Assembly (NCBI GenBank): GCA_009829735.1
Contig: CM020618.1
Span: 38,974,894 to 39,038,893 of the forward strand
DNA length: 64,000 bases
Reading direction: 5' to 3'
Source of the DNA: Pyropia yezoensis
Lineage: Eukaryota; Rhodophyta; Bangiophyceae; Bangiales; Bangiaceae
The first letter of the stretch is position 1, and each line of letters starts with the position of its first letter. Shown here piece by piece: positions 20,338 through 30,840 of this stretch. Under the pieces are notes generated by a model. The model made no database searches. It was not told the origin of the DNA and saw only the letters and a list, made by a program, of their open reading frames with translations. Position numbers and translations under genes: made by a program.

Positions 20338-21400
20338 CGCCACCGCCGCCCCCCCCACCCCCCTGCCGCCTTCTCCACGCCCCGGCGACCGCGCCGGCGG
20401 CGGCGGCACTGGCGGCAACGGCGACGGCCACTCTCCGCCAACCGCCGGCGCCGCCTCCCCCCCGCCCCCCCCGCCCCCTCCACCTCCCGGCAGCCGCGCC
20501 GGCTGCGGAGCCGGTCCGTCACCCCCGCCGACGCGGTGGCGGCGGTGGCGGCGGTGGCGACGGAGGCGCGTGGCGGTGGCAGCACGCCATCGCTGCGCGC
20601 CGCACTGGCGGCAGCGGCGACGGCCGCGATCGGCGGGGGCGGCACTGGCGGCGGCGGTGGCATTGGCGGCGGCGGCGACGGCCGCGCCCGGCGGCGGCGG
20701 CACTGGCGGCGGCGGTGGCATTGGCGGCAATGGCGACGGCCGCGCCCGGCGGCGACGGCACTGGCCGCGGTGGCGACGGCCGCGCCCGGCGGCGGCGGCA
20801 TTGGCGGCGGCGGCGACGTCCGGGCCCTGCGGCGGCGGCACTGGCGGCAGCGGCACTGGCGGCGGCGGCGGCGGCTCGGCTCCACCAAACGCGACCGCCG
20901 CCTCCCCCCCCCACCCCGCCCCTCCCACCCCCTGGCGGCCGCGCCGGCGGCGGCGACATTGGCGGCGGCGGCGACGGCCGCGCCCGGTGGCGGCGGCACT
21001 GGCGGCGGCCGCGACGGCCGCGTTTGGTGGCAGCCGCACTGGCAGCGGCCGCGACGGCCGCGCTTCGCCAAACGCCACGCAAACGCGGCCGCGCTTCGCC
21101 AATGGCTATCTCCGCCCCCCCCCTACCCGCCCCCTCCACCCCTCGGGGGCCGCGCCGGCGCTGCGGAGCCGGTCCGTCACCCCAGCCGACGCGGTGGCGG
21201 CGGTTGCGGCGGCGGCGAGGGAGGCGCGTGGCGGTGACAGCCCGCCACCGCTGCGCGCAGCCGCCACGCCGTCAGAGTCAGAGGGGGGGAGCGAGGCGGA
21301 CGCGCGCAGCAGCGGTGACGATCCGCCGAGGGACACGGACACAGACGTCCGACGGCGGCGGCCATGGCGGTCATTGCCGCACGTACTGACACGTCGTCTG
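19081..21400. repeat. Internally duplicated GGC/GCC low-complexity block
   Basis: Long poly-G and poly-C tracts (19089-19128, 19570-19595, about 19980-20025, 20308-20335) alternate with GGCGGC arrays. Two larger direct duplications are visible. About 140 bases at 19775-19905 recur at about 20143-20287, sharing CGACGCGCTCGAG and AAGGTATGGCCGACGGCC. About 100 bases starting GCGGAGCCGGTCCGTCACCCC near 20505 recur near 21160. Between them units containing GGCACTGGCGGCGGCGGTGG repeat (20640-21070). Frames are open on both strands (for example 21071-18999 minus), but the translations are Pro/Ala/Gly/Arg repeats. I do not call a gene. Confidence 0.7.
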
Positions 21401-24400
21401 CTCTCTTCTTTTTCTGTTCCATGTGTTTGTTTATGATCGGTCGGCTGACGGTTTTCTGCGCACGCTAATCAAGAGACCTCTGTGAGGCTTGCGCATGCTT
21501 GGTCATTTAATGACGGGGGCGCAGCGCAGGCGGACCACGGCTGTCCTGGGCTGAGATGGCATCCAGATGAGCGATAAATGCGGTCTGATTTGAATTACCT
21601 TGGCCGATACGCGCCCGTCACTCGCCCCCGCCCGTCTCGCCCGGAGCCCCAGCACCGCGGGCCAGCAATGGCCACGGCAGCGTGACCCGACACGACAGTG
21701 ACCCGTGTCTGAGACGCCGTGTCTGTCCGGCCGACACGGGCACAACACACAGCTGGCTAATGCTCGTTAGGCGTACGAGTGGCCCGCCTGGATGACGACT
21801 CTAGTCGATCTGCGTAACATTGACGCAAGCAACAACAAGTGGCGGTAAGTTCTTTCAAGTCAAGGTAACCGGAAGATGGCTGAACAAGATTTGGCGAGCC
21901 ATTGAGGCTTGATTTAAGTAGTAAAACAATGAGTATAATTCAAACAAATTATATTTCCCGTCGCCTCGGCCGGTTAAACCGATGACATGTGTTCGTATTA
22001 ATTCTGTACATCTGGACCAGCATCTTACTGCATCTGCTGGAAATGCATGTAGAGCTCAAAAAAATGGCAAGGTCTGCGAGATGAAGCCTAGGTCATGTCA
22101 GATGCGGCTGAGATGGGGTGGGCACGGAGGCCGACGATGTTGCCCTCACCCCCGCACGTAGTGCCCGACGGGCGCAGCAACCACAGTGTGTCAACGTGAA
22201 AGGCGGGAGCGACTCCAGCAGGTTTCGCCCAGTCTCGACGTGTCGCGATCTCCATTGCCTCACATCTCAGTCGGTCACCCCGTCCAGCACGTATCTGCCT
22301 CCACCCCGTCCTCCCACGCCCGGCTCTTTCACGACTCGTCCCGGCAGCTGCTGCCGACACATGGCAAAACGTGAGGATGCCACTTAATAGCTTGTTGCAG
22401 TGTCCTTCGCGGACAGTGAGCTGGCGGTGTCGGTGCTTCGCGGATCGTGTCAGGCCCATCGTGGCACTCTCCACGTGGTTGCCGATCACGGGTGAGTTTG
22501 CTGTCGGTGGCCAAACGCCGACAGTCGGGCGCTGCACCTTTGCATCCGTTGGTAGGGCGTCCGCGATTAGCTGCCTTTGCCTGGATGGACACCCATACGA
22601 GCGCGATAGCCGAGCGAGTGCTTTCACACCTGGACGCCCATCGGTATATGAGTGGGGAGCGCACGCCTGGTAAGGTGCCCGTCTGAGTCAGACAAGCAGC
22701 TGGCCTAGTGTCTCCCTCCCCCCGCCCGACTCCTGACGGCCCCCCGACGCTCATCACACCCCTGTCACGGCTTACCAGCCAAACACGTCATCCAGAGACC
22801 GCGGCCATGGCGATGGTAACAGCCTGCGCCCGTATTTCTGTGCGCGATGGAGTCTCGATGCTCTGGTGGTACGCACCGCTGGAGCTTTCCGTGCGCTGTA
22901 CAGCACCTGATGGTAACTATTTGGTACACCTTTAGGGAAGGGGAGGTGCATGAGGTAGATGTGGACGTTCTGGCCACGGTGTGACGAGGGGTCTCTGGAA
23001 AGCGGTTTGCGTGGCAATGACGAGCTCGAGTGGCTCATTGTAGCTCACTCATACCAGGCTCTGACGCGCCTTTCATGCCTTTCCACGGTCTACCTCTCTG
23101 TTGATGACTGCCCCCTATGGCGTGCTGCACATCAGGGTTCCACATGCTTCATTGGGGGATGGACACAAGGCCACCAGTGGATCAGCGGCAAGCCGGCCGA
23201 TACCCGCAGACCATCACCGGAATTCGCACTGCGCCCTCCGACCACGACGCTCAGACGGCGACGGGCCAGCCCTACCCGGCAGAACCTACTTGACATCACC
23301 ATGACAAGATGGCCTTTCTGGTATCACCATCCACGCTCGTGAAGTGGAGGCCTCGAGTCCAGCCAGGGCATCCCAGCCGCTACACGATGACTACGCAGCA
23401 GCATCCGCGTGGCACCAATCGGTTGGTCGTGCCAGGCCTGCGGTGGTGATGAGCTTCAGCCCCACCCACACCTTCCCACGGCATCTACTTTACGCGTAAG
23501 GACTCCCCACCGAAGACCCGGCTGGCCCACATGATTGCGGCCGCGCGGGCAGAGTCGGGGTTGCATGCCTGTGCGCAGCCCGTCGTGAAGTGCGGCGGCA
23601 AGCTTGCGACCCCGATGGCCCTCAACCGCAGCGATGGCTAACCCCTGCACCCGGTCAACTGAGAGCGGTGTGAGTCCATGGTCCCCACTAGTGTGGAAGA
23701 GGCTGTTGCAGCGCTGCCTGGTGCCCCCATTGCACGCAGAGACAAGGTAAGTGCGCTTCCATTCCAGCACGTGCTATCACTGCCGCGTCAACTGTGCCTG
23801 TCTTGTGTGCTTTACGTGCTCGCTGCGCATGTTCCCTATGCTCCTATGCCGCCACCGCTACCTGCACATCAAGGCGGACACGTGGGGAGGCACGTGGATG
23901 GTGATAGGGCTGCTCTGTGCACACTTAATTAGGTTACTAACTGCGCGTTCTTCCGTGGCACTCCGTGGATTGCCTACTTTTACGACTGTGTGCGCCCCTT
24001 TACTCAAGACTTGAAGTCGATGACACACGCAGGCCCAGGTACGACACCGCCTCACACTTGCCAACGCGCACCCGCGCGCCACGTGACCCCGCGCGGCTGC
24101 AGCCATTCGTGGGGCGACCTCATGCAGCCGCCACCACTGGTTACGTCACTTGGCATCTCTCCGCAAGTACGTGGCGCGCCGAGGGCAGTGGCAGACGAGT
24201 CGGCGTACGTGTCCTCTCGAGTGGCACGCCATGGCAGTCCCACCGCGGTGCTCTATGCGGCAGCCCAGCCACCACGCAACGTTGGCAAGTCGGCAGGCAC
24301 TTTCGTTTGCGACGCCTGCAACGTTCCAGACTGCAGCGAGTGCGTGATGGGCGCAAGCAGCTGATTCACGACGCTCGTTGCGGGCCCTTCGCGTTTTCAG

Positions 24401-24540
24401 CCGGGCTCTTGAGTATGATCGATGCCAACGACGTCGGTCTCGCTGCCTGCCCGCCCTCTTCACGCGCTTTCAATGCCCTCCTTGCGCTCGACTGTTGTCG
24501 TCGACCACTCTGTACCCGGCAACCCCACCTGGCCCACCCC
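21401..24540. other. Long lower-GC intergenic region
   Basis: About 3.1 kb without a supportable gene. Composition drops and AT-rich patches appear (for example 21900-22010). Only short frames with no protein-like features occur on either strand. It probably includes the upstream part of the hAT element, but no copy of that element's CAGGGGTT end was found by eye. Confidence 0.4.
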
Positions 24541-24796
24541 ATGGATACGGAAGAGGGCCCCATCCTGTCGTCACAGCAGGCGGACTCAGGGGGTGGCACC
24601 AGCGGGGAGGCCGTAGCTAATGGCAAGGCGGGCAACGGACTCCTGACCAAGAGGCGCATGGGGGAGACCGAGAGTGCGAGTGGCGCGCCCACGGAGAAGG
24701 TGGACACCATCCTGTCATTGTGCGGGCCTGTCGCAAACTGCGCCCGAGACCGTTGAGCATAAGAAGGTTCAACACGTACTTCTGGACAAGACCGCA
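24541..24796 (+). pseudogene. Probable N-terminal segment of the hAT transposase, one frame off
   Basis: The ATG at 24541 opens MDTEEGPILSSQQADSGGG, a typical acidic, flexible N-terminus of about 66 residues, and ends at a stop near 24756. The main transposase is in the next frame from at least 24674. A one-base shift near 24745 would join them. Either the protein has a frameshift here and initiates at ATG 24797, or a very small intron is present. I cannot decide from the sequence. Confidence 0.45.
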
Positions 24797-27127
24797 ATGC
24801 CATGGAAGGAAAAGTCGGCTGCTTGGGGCTTCCTCAAGCTGTACCAGGCGGATACCAGCCAACGGGGAAGCGGCAAAGAGAAGGACGTGGTGGCTTTGTG
24901 CCTTTTGTGCCTCCGACTTGGCAAGAAGGACACGAAGCTGATGTTGTCAGGTGGCAACGTGTCCAACGCTATCAAGCACCTCCGCCAGCTGGGGAGCCGA
25001 GACATGCCGACCATGACGCAGTTGGTGCACAGCAGAGCAGCTCTGTACGTGTCCAAGAATGTGACGGGTGGTTCGTCGTCTGCGCGGGGGCTGGTGGAGG
25101 CCCCGTCTATCAACCGCTTTTTGACGCCCAAGACAGACCGCCGGTCGCACCACGTCGGTTTTGTGCTCATGCAGGTGATGACGTTCTCGCCGCACAGCTT
25201 TGCTTCTCACAGGCACGTGCGGGGCTTCTTTAACGACCTGGCCTCCTACACTCCCCCGGCTCCCAACACGGTCGTGCATCACCTTGCCGAGCTGTATGAC
25301 TGCCTGCTTAGCGAGGTACGCAACCGTTTGTCGCGTGTCAAGAAGCTGTTTGGAGGGCTGCCATTTGCTCATGTCGTCACGGACCTGTGGACAGAGGAGC
25401 ACACGAATACGTCCTTTGGCTCGGTGGTGGTACGCTTTGTGGACCCTGAGGACATCAAGATGGAGGTGGTGCGTCTGGGCGTTTCCCTCTTTGTGGGACG
25501 TCATGACAACGCCACCATCAAGGCGTGGCTGCTTGGGCGTCTGGCCTACTTTGGGTTGGCCGAGACAGACATCTGCTCAACCACGACGGACTCCGGAGCC
25601 AACGTGCGGAAGGCGATGCGGCAGCTGGCCGCTCCCTGGCTTCCCTGCTTTTCTCACTCGCTCCACAACGCCGTCAAGTACGCTGTGGGGGGGCCATCTG
25701 AGGCGCGTCCTCTGCGCGGCGTGCAGCAAGCTAGCACAGCCGGCGGGATGCAGCAGCAGCGCAGCCAGAACCCGGGGGCCAGGACCCTGCTGGCGAAGCT
25801 TCGAAAGCTGTTTGGTCATTTCAACCACTCAGAGGTCAGCGTCGCCATCTACAAGGACCTCGTGGTACCCCATGCAGGCAAGTGCAGGACTCTGGTAACA
25901 GACGTTCCCACGCGGTGGAGTTCTACATACAACGCAATGGCGCGACTGTACACCTGCTTTTCCCGTCTGATGGCGTTCTTCTCGTGTCGTGACGTAGGTG
26001 CCGGTGTCCGCAGGCGACGGCTGTCCATGGATGAGTGGGACCGCATGCGACAAGTAATGGGCATACTGCGTTGCTGTTATGAGGTCACCACGAGGACCGA
26101 GAGCGCCACTCTTCCCGTCTCTTCCTTGCTCTCCCTACTGGCGTCTCTCCGGCGAGCGGTGAATTCGGACCAAATTTTGGTACCTTGCCTCCCCGGCCAG
26201 TTATTGGCTGAGGGGGAATGTGCCATGAAGCAGTACATTGAAGACCATCCTTCCGATGCCGTGCTGGTCGTGGACAACAACTTGTACCCAGCCGAATACC
26301 TTCATGTGGGCAACCATCCCGTCGTGGATTCCCTGTGTCAAGACGCTTCCACCGCGGTGCTGGTTCTGCGGGAGCAGTTGGAACTCCGGTTTTTTAACAA
26401 GAGCGATGAAAGCCGCAACGTGTTGAGGAGCAACCCTGTCCTCGCGTCGAGTGTGCTGTCGCCCGGCGGACCGCGGTTGCTGCAGAGCACAGCGCGTCTC
26501 TTGGGCGAGACCGACCCTTTGCCTCACGCCTTGGAGCTGGTGAAGAACGTCTGCGACAAGTATTCTAACCTCTCACCGACCGCCCCCCCCGTACCTGCCG
26601 CTCCCGGGCGAGCTGCAGCTACTGCTGGGAAAGCATGGAAGCGGGCGAGAAGCTGTTTGGTAGATTCGAGCGACGAGGAGGGGTCGTATGGTGGGAGTGC
26701 AGCGCAAGGGTCGCCCTCAAGGTCGGAGCTCGCCAAGGCGCAACTGGAGTCAGTCCTGCATCTGCCGGACTTCCTGAAGAAGGGGGACGCGTTAGAGTTC
26801 TGGATGCGGAGTAAGCACAAGTTTCCGGACCTGGCGGTGGTCGCGTGCTCCCTCCTTGGCGCTGTTGGTTCCTCGGCGGCGGCGGAGAGGGACTTCTCAC
26901 TGGCGGGGAACGTCATGAGTAAGAACCGGTCGACGCTGCTGCCGCAGCACCTGGAGATGCACTCTCTTATCAGGGAGAACGTGGACCTTTTGCCCAAGGT
27001 GCTCAAAGACGTTCCAGTCTTGAGCGCCGAGCAGGCGGCCAAGTTGCGGAAGATGACACCTCTGGGTGGCTGTCCGCAAGTCAATGGGGACGGGGACAAC
27101 TTGTCGTCGGACGAGGATGGGGGGTAG
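24797..27127 (+). CDS. hAT-superfamily transposase
   Basis: This is a cut-and-paste DNA transposase of 776 residues from the ATG at 24797 (MPWKEKSAAWGF). The same frame is open further left but without an ATG. Residues 1-70 form a BED-type zinc finger: an aromatic pair near the start, CLLC, and a terminal SNAIKHL histidine region. The catalytic core includes TTTDSGANV (Asp265) and CFSHSLHNAV, and VPTRWSSTYNAM follows. The C-terminal hAT dimerisation domain (about residues 670-731) has the hallmark VGSSAAAERDFSLAGNV and LLPQHLEMHSLI. The length and full domain set fit an autonomous hAT, and no internal stop is present. The right-hand element end appears to be at 27394. It may still be active, although the N-terminal frame question matters. 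Confidence 0.92.
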   Translation: MPWKEKSAAWGFLKLYQADTSQRGSGKEKDVVALCLLCLRLGKKDTKLMLSGGNVSNAIKHLRQLGSRDMPTMTQLVHSRAALYVSKNVTGGSSSARGLVEAPSINRFLTPKTDRRSHHVGFVLMQVMTFSPHSFASHRHVRGFFNDLASYTPPAPNTVVHHLAELYDCLLSEVRNRLSRVKKLFGGLPFAHVVTDLWTEEHTNTSFGSVVVRFVDPEDIKMEVVRLGVSLFVGRHDNATIKAWLLGRLAYFGLAETDICSTTTDSGANVRKAMRQLAAPWLPCFSHSLHNAVKYAVGGPSEARPLRGVQQASTAGGMQQQRSQNPGARTLLAKLRKLFGHFNHSEVSVAIYKDLVVPHAGKCRTLVTDVPTRWSSTYNAMARLYTCFSRLMAFFSCRDVGAGVRRRRLSMDEWDRMRQVMGILRCCYEVTTRTESATLPVSSLLSLLASLRRAVNSDQILVPCLPGQLLAEGECAMKQYIEDHPSDAVLVVDNNLYPAEYLHVGNHPVVDSLCQDASTAVLVLREQLELRFFNKSDESRNVLRSNPVLASSVLSPGGPRLLQSTARLLGETDPLPHALELVKNVCDKYSNLSPTAPPVPAAPGRAAATAGKAWKRARSCLVDSSDEEGSYGGSAAQGSPSRSELAKAQLESVLHLPDFLKKGDALEFWMRSKHKFPDLAVVACSLLGAVGSSAAAERDFSLAGNVMSKNRSTLLPQHLEMHSLIRENVDLLPKVLKDVPVLSAEQAAKLRKMTPLGGCPQVNGDGDNLSSDEDGG

Positions 27128-27183
27128 CACGTTACGTGTTTGATGTTGATGTCGACGTTGAAGGAGGCGTAAGTGAAGTGATC

Positions 27184-27363
27184 TACGCTAAAAAGTACGC
27201 TTGCGTCCAGCGTTTCGCTTTTACGCTCGACTCGTTCAATAAATAAATAAATAATCTGAAATGTACGCTCGATGACTCGTCCTGAAAAAGTACGCTTGGG
27301 TCCCGGCTCGGACTGGCATGTACGCGGTCGCTTGTTGATTTGATCACCAATCCGACCTACGCT
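27184..27363. repeat. Subterminal TACGCT repeats of the hAT element
   Basis: TACGCT occurs at 27184, 27196, 27222, 27264, 27291 and 27358, six times in about 180 bases between the transposase stop and the putative element end. Short subterminal repeats that bind transposase are usual in hAT elements. The binding role here is inferred. Confidence 0.6.
27237..27256 (+). terminator. Polyadenylation-signal cluster after the hAT transposase
   Basis: Overlapping AATAAATAAATAAATAA lies 110 bases after the transposase stop codon and is the only such cluster nearby. Confidence 0.5.
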
Positions 27364-27375
27364 TGCTGAAATTAT

Positions 27376-27402
27376 GGTCGCTTGACAACCCCTGGTATGT
27401 AC
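27376..27402. repeat. Right terminal inverted repeat of the hAT element and possible 8-bp target duplication
   Basis: Read outward the sequence ends in GGTCGCTTGACAACCCCTG (27376-27394). Inward from the end this is CAGGGGTTGTCAAGCGACC, a classical hAT-type end (CAGGGGT...). The next eight bases, GTATGTAC (27395-27402), would be the target-site duplication. The matching left end was not found in the window, so this is a single-sided call. Confidence 0.45.
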
Positions 27403-27655
27403 AGTACATATGTAGCCCGGTTCCTCTCTTCGCTCTGGCAAGAACCCTCTAATGCGGGCTCGTCACCTGGACGCTTTTGTCCTCCTCGCCGCACCAGCCA
27501 GCAGCAAGCGGTCTGCTTTCCCCTTGGGGTGCAGTAGAGGCTGCGAAGCGAGCTCTTCCTCTGAATCCTTAGGGCTTGATTCCTGTCGCTCCCCGCTCCT
27601 GACGTTGTCCAGAAAGCTCCAATATCACGTCGCGTCTCCATTCGGGCTGCCAACC

Positions 27656-29470
27656 ATGGCTGACATTCCCGCCCTTTGGTTGTACCGCTCCGACGCAGAC
27701 GGCGCGACCGTCGGACCTGTGGAGCTGGGTGTGCTGGCTGCCGCATGGGCTGCCGGCGACATTGACGGCCTGACGCCAGTGGCGGCCGCGCCAGACGCTC
27801 GTGACGCCGCTGTCCCGTTGCCCGTTTTCCAACCGCTGTCTTCCGTACCGCCGCTGCGAGCGGCGCTGGCGGCCATCCCGGTGGCGGGGGAGGAGGTTGA
27901 CGCTGATGAATTTGGGACGGCGTCGGCAGAGGCTTCTATGGCGGCGGCCGGGGGGGTGGGGTTGGCAGAGGGTGGGGACGCGTGGGCAGGGCCAGAGGGG
28001 GAGCCGGCTCTCCATGCACCTGAAGGACAGGCGGTGGGCGGTGGTTGGCCGCCGCCGCCGGATGATGTGACGACGGACCCATTGGTCGTCGACGAGCCCG
28101 CGTACGACGAGGAGGTGTATGCGCCGTCACCGCCGCCCCCGCTGCCGCCCTACACCGATACAGAGGCCCAAGGCGATGGGGGTGCCACCATGGACGCTAC
28201 CACCGCCGCGCTGGTGGGCATGGACACCCCTGCGTCTGCTGACGACGCCGCCGCTGCTGCGGGTGCTGGCCCGCCCGCCGCCACCGGTGCCGGGGACGCC
28301 ACGACTGGTGGCGGGGACCCCCCCGCCGGCGAGGCGGCGGCCACCACGGAAGAGGCGCGGCTTGCCAAGGCGCGCAAGCGAGCACGTGCGCGGGCCAACC
28401 GCGCCGCCCGCGCGGCGACGGCCCATACTCTCTACTGGTCAGGCGCCCCCCCGGATGTGACCGCCGCCGAGGTGGTCGCCTTCTTTGCGGTCTGCGGGGT
28501 GCTGGCGACGGGCGCCGACGGGTCACCTCGGGTGAAGTGTTACGGCACCGGCGGTGATGGGCTGGTCACGTACGCGCTGGGGCCGTCTGTGGAGAATGCG
28601 CTGCGGGTGCTGGACGGGGGGGAGGTGCGGCAGGGGTGGCGGCTGAAAGTGGAGCGCGCGACGCTGCGCCCAAAGGAGGGGGGAACCGGGGGCAGGGGCG
28701 CCCCTTCCACCGCCGGAGCCGTCGGCGCAGACGCTGCGGGTGCCGCGGGTCCCTCTGTGGCCAAACGGCCCCGTGTCGACGGCGGCGGCGGTGGCGATGG
28801 CGGCGGCCGAGGCGGCAAGGGCGGCCGCGGCGCCCCCCCCCGGCGGCGCGGACAGGTCCCGACCGCCGTCTCCTGGGCGGACGATGCGGAAGAGGGGGCC
28901 GCGGCGGCGGGCCCCAAAAAGTCGGAACACCGCATCCTCATCCTCACCAACGTCTTTGATGCGGCCGAGGCGGCGGCGGCCGGTGACGTTGCCGCCGTGG
29001 GCGCCTGGTATGGGGCCCTTCACGATGAGATGGTGGCGGGCGCCACGGCGGTGGCGCCCGTCGAGAAGGTCACGGTCTTTGAGCGCAGCCCGGTGGGGGC
29101 GGTGGCGGTCAAGTTCCGCACCGGCGCTGGGGCGGCCGCCGCGCTGGGCGTCATGGACGGGCGGTGGTTTGGGGGGCGCCGCCTTGCCGCCGCGTGGTGG
29201 GACGGGCAGGACTACCGGGTGGCAGAGGGGGCGGACGAGGCGGCTCAGCGGGGGCAGTCGTGGGCGGCGTGGCTGGAAGGGGGAGAGGGGGCTGGGGGGG
29301 GAGGGGGGGGCGGAGGGAAGGAGGCTGCACCAGCCGACGCCCAGGCGTCCGCTGAGGCACGAGATGAGGGGGGCGGGGGGGTGGAGAATGGGGACGGGGC
29401 TTTTGATGTGGCAGCGCGGGCCTCGGACGGTGGGGCGGGGGTACACATTGGGACACCTGCCCAAGGATAG
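27656..29470 (+). CDS. HTATSF1: HTATSF1/Cus2-like U2 snRNP splicing factor
   Basis: This is a 604-residue intronless protein of the Tat-SF1/Cus2 family, which binds SF3B1 through a UHM and helps U2 snRNP assembly in the nucleus. Residues about 7-50 form a GYF-like N-terminal segment (WLYRSDADGATVGPVE). A long acidic Pro/Ala-rich linker and a basic helix (ARLAKARKRARARANR) follow. RRM1 spans about 256-338 and the C-terminal UHM/RRM2 about 422-522. The UHM signature is unmistakable: DGRWFGGRRLAAAWWDG contains the R-W-F motif and the family's WDGxxDY tail. The ATG at 27656 is chosen because the GYF-like segment starts directly after it; the open frame extends left to 27452. The C-terminus is Gly/Ala/Glu-rich low complexity. 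The neighbouring gene converges on it from the right. Confidence 0.9.
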   Translation: MADIPALWLYRSDADGATVGPVELGVLAAAWAAGDIDGLTPVAAAPDARDAAVPLPVFQPLSSVPPLRAALAAIPVAGEEVDADEFGTASAEASMAAAGGVGLAEGGDAWAGPEGEPALHAPEGQAVGGGWPPPPDDVTTDPLVVDEPAYDEEVYAPSPPPPLPPYTDTEAQGDGGATMDATTAALVGMDTPASADDAAAAAGAGPPAATGAGDATTGGGDPPAGEAAATTEEARLAKARKRARARANRAARAATAHTLYWSGAPPDVTAAEVVAFFAVCGVLATGADGSPRVKCYGTGGDGLVTYALGPSVENALRVLDGGEVRQGWRLKVERATLRPKEGGTGGRGAPSTAGAVGADAAGAAGPSVAKRPRVDGGGGGDGGGRGGKGGRGAPPRRRGQVPTAVSWADDAEEGAAAAGPKKSEHRILILTNVFDAAEAAAAGDVAAVGAWYGALHDEMVAGATAVAPVEKVTVFERSPVGAVAVKFRTGAGAAAALGVMDGRWFGGRRLAAAWWDGQDYRVAEGADEAAQRGQSWAAWLEGGEGAGGGGGGGGKEAAPADAQASAEARDEGGGGVENGDGAFDVAARASDGGAGVHIGTPAQG

Positions 29471-30354
29471 GGTTGGTTACGATGTGATAGCGAGGCCCTG
29501 TGCGGAGCGGCTGAGGGTAGGCAAATTGAAGGGGGGCACACCCCACGCATCCTTGATGGAGGACCACGGTGTCACCACACCCACCGCGCCATCACACCCA
29601 CACCACCCACGCGGGTTGAGCGCGCCCCCCCCACACTAACAAGCCAACCAGGAGGCATGAGAAGGCAGCAGTGCTGTGATCCACCTGCCGCGACGGTCAT
29701 GGCCCGCGCGGTTGACTGGGCATACGGGTCTGGCTGAGTGCGCCGCGTCGATAAACAGAGCTAGGCACAGCGCCGTGGAAGAAAAGACTACCGAATCGGA
29801 GAAAACACAAAGAGCGAGAAAAAAAAGAAGAGGAAATGCAACACACAACAAGCGCAGAGGAACACACAGGGGAACACACGACGCGCCACAACCAATGCAA
29901 AGGCGGGTGCACGGGAGGCCAACACCCCGCGCGCATCCACGTCACCCACCCAGACCCGCAGCCCCACAACCACCCGGCACCCACACCTGGTGCAGCGCCC
30001 ACCGCGACGGCACCTAACTGCGCACAGGAGCGCAGCAGCAGGGCGCCCGCTGGACCGCCGTCACCGCCTGCGCCAGGTCACCATCCGATCAGCAACGGTA
30101 TGCGAGCGCCCGCCAGCCCATGCCCCGCCCGCGTCCGCCAAAGCATCCAGTGTCGCGGACACGAATCACCCGCATGCCCGCCGACCTCAATCCACTTACA
30201 GGGTGGGCCCGCGGCCCAACCGCACCATCCCGACCGGTCCGGCCACCCCCACCCCCCCCCCCCCCCCCCCGTCCGAAGAGGACGACGGCGCCCCCATCGC
30301 AAAGCCTAGCCGCACCGCGAACCGCCGCCCGCCACCGGTCAAGACTCCCCAACC
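29471..30354. other. Convergent 3' intergenic region
   Basis: About 880 bases lie between the stops of the HTATSF1 homologue (+) and the small minus-strand gene. An A-rich patch (29780-29860) and a poly-C tract (30248-30270) are present. No protein-like frame, RNA gene or repeat is seen. Confidence 0.45.
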
Positions 30355-30840
30355 TCACTCGGTGTAGCTCTGGTTGCCAAACCCACCCTGCGCGCTCGGC
30401 TGCGGCCGCACCGACCTCGCATAGTCGCCCGTCCCATAGTCGGCCCGCGACGGCACCTTGGCAAGGATGTCCTCGAGCACCCCCTGCGAGGAGGTGGCGT
30501 TGTTCTTCCCCTTGGGCGCCTCGTACGTCTTGCGGAGGTCACCCGCCACGCCACCCGCCCGCTGGGGGACCTTGCCCAGGTAGGCGGGCTCGTCCGCGTC
30601 CGCCTCGTTGGCGCCCTGCAGGCCTGCCGCGCGCTGCCGCTGGCGCCGCGCCTCGTCGCCAGGCGCAGCGGGCACCGAGTTGCCCTGACGCGCAAGGACA
30701 TTGTTCTTGTTGGCAGCCAGAGGGCAGGCGGGGGAGATGGCCTGCTCCACAGACGAGAGCGCCTTGAGGGAGAGCATCACCGCGGGGGCGCCAATGGCGG
30801 CGGCGGCGCCCGTCAGGGCGGGGATGGCACCAGCAAACAT
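30355..30840 (-). CDS. Small unrecognised protein with hydrophobic N-terminus
   Basis: 161 residues start at the ATG at 30840 (MFAGAIPALTGAAAAIGAP). The frame is open further upstream (to 31212), but that part is Pro/Arg-rich leader-like sequence. Residues 3-33 form one hydrophobic Ala-rich stretch compatible with a membrane anchor or organelle-targeting segment. The rest is hydrophilic, with Tyr-containing motifs (EPAYLGKVP, RKTYEAPKGKN, RADYGTGDYARS), and ends in GGFGNQSYTE. Composition and codon use look like a real, low-repeat gene, unlike most nearby frames. I do not recognise the family. The regular spacing of Tyr/Gly motifs suggests a peripheral or structural protein, but that is only impression. 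Confidence 0.6.
   Translation of the reverse strand: MFAGAIPALTGAAAAIGAPAVMLSLKALSSVEQAISPACPLAANKNNVLARQGNSVPAAPGDEARRQRQRAAGLQGANEADADEPAYLGKVPQRAGGVAGDLRKTYEAPKGKNNATSSQGVLEDILAKVPSRADYGTGDYARSVRPQPSAQGGFGNQSYTE

Noticed and set aside
18999..21071. 690-codon minus-strand frame in the GGC/GCC block
   Set aside because: Only Pro/Ala/Arg/Gly repeats, open on both strands, with no conserved motif; treated as repeat.
21500..24400. Left inverted repeat of the hAT element
   Set aside because: Several CAGGG matches were examined (for example 23133, 23366) but none continues as GTTGTCAAGCG, so no left end is called.
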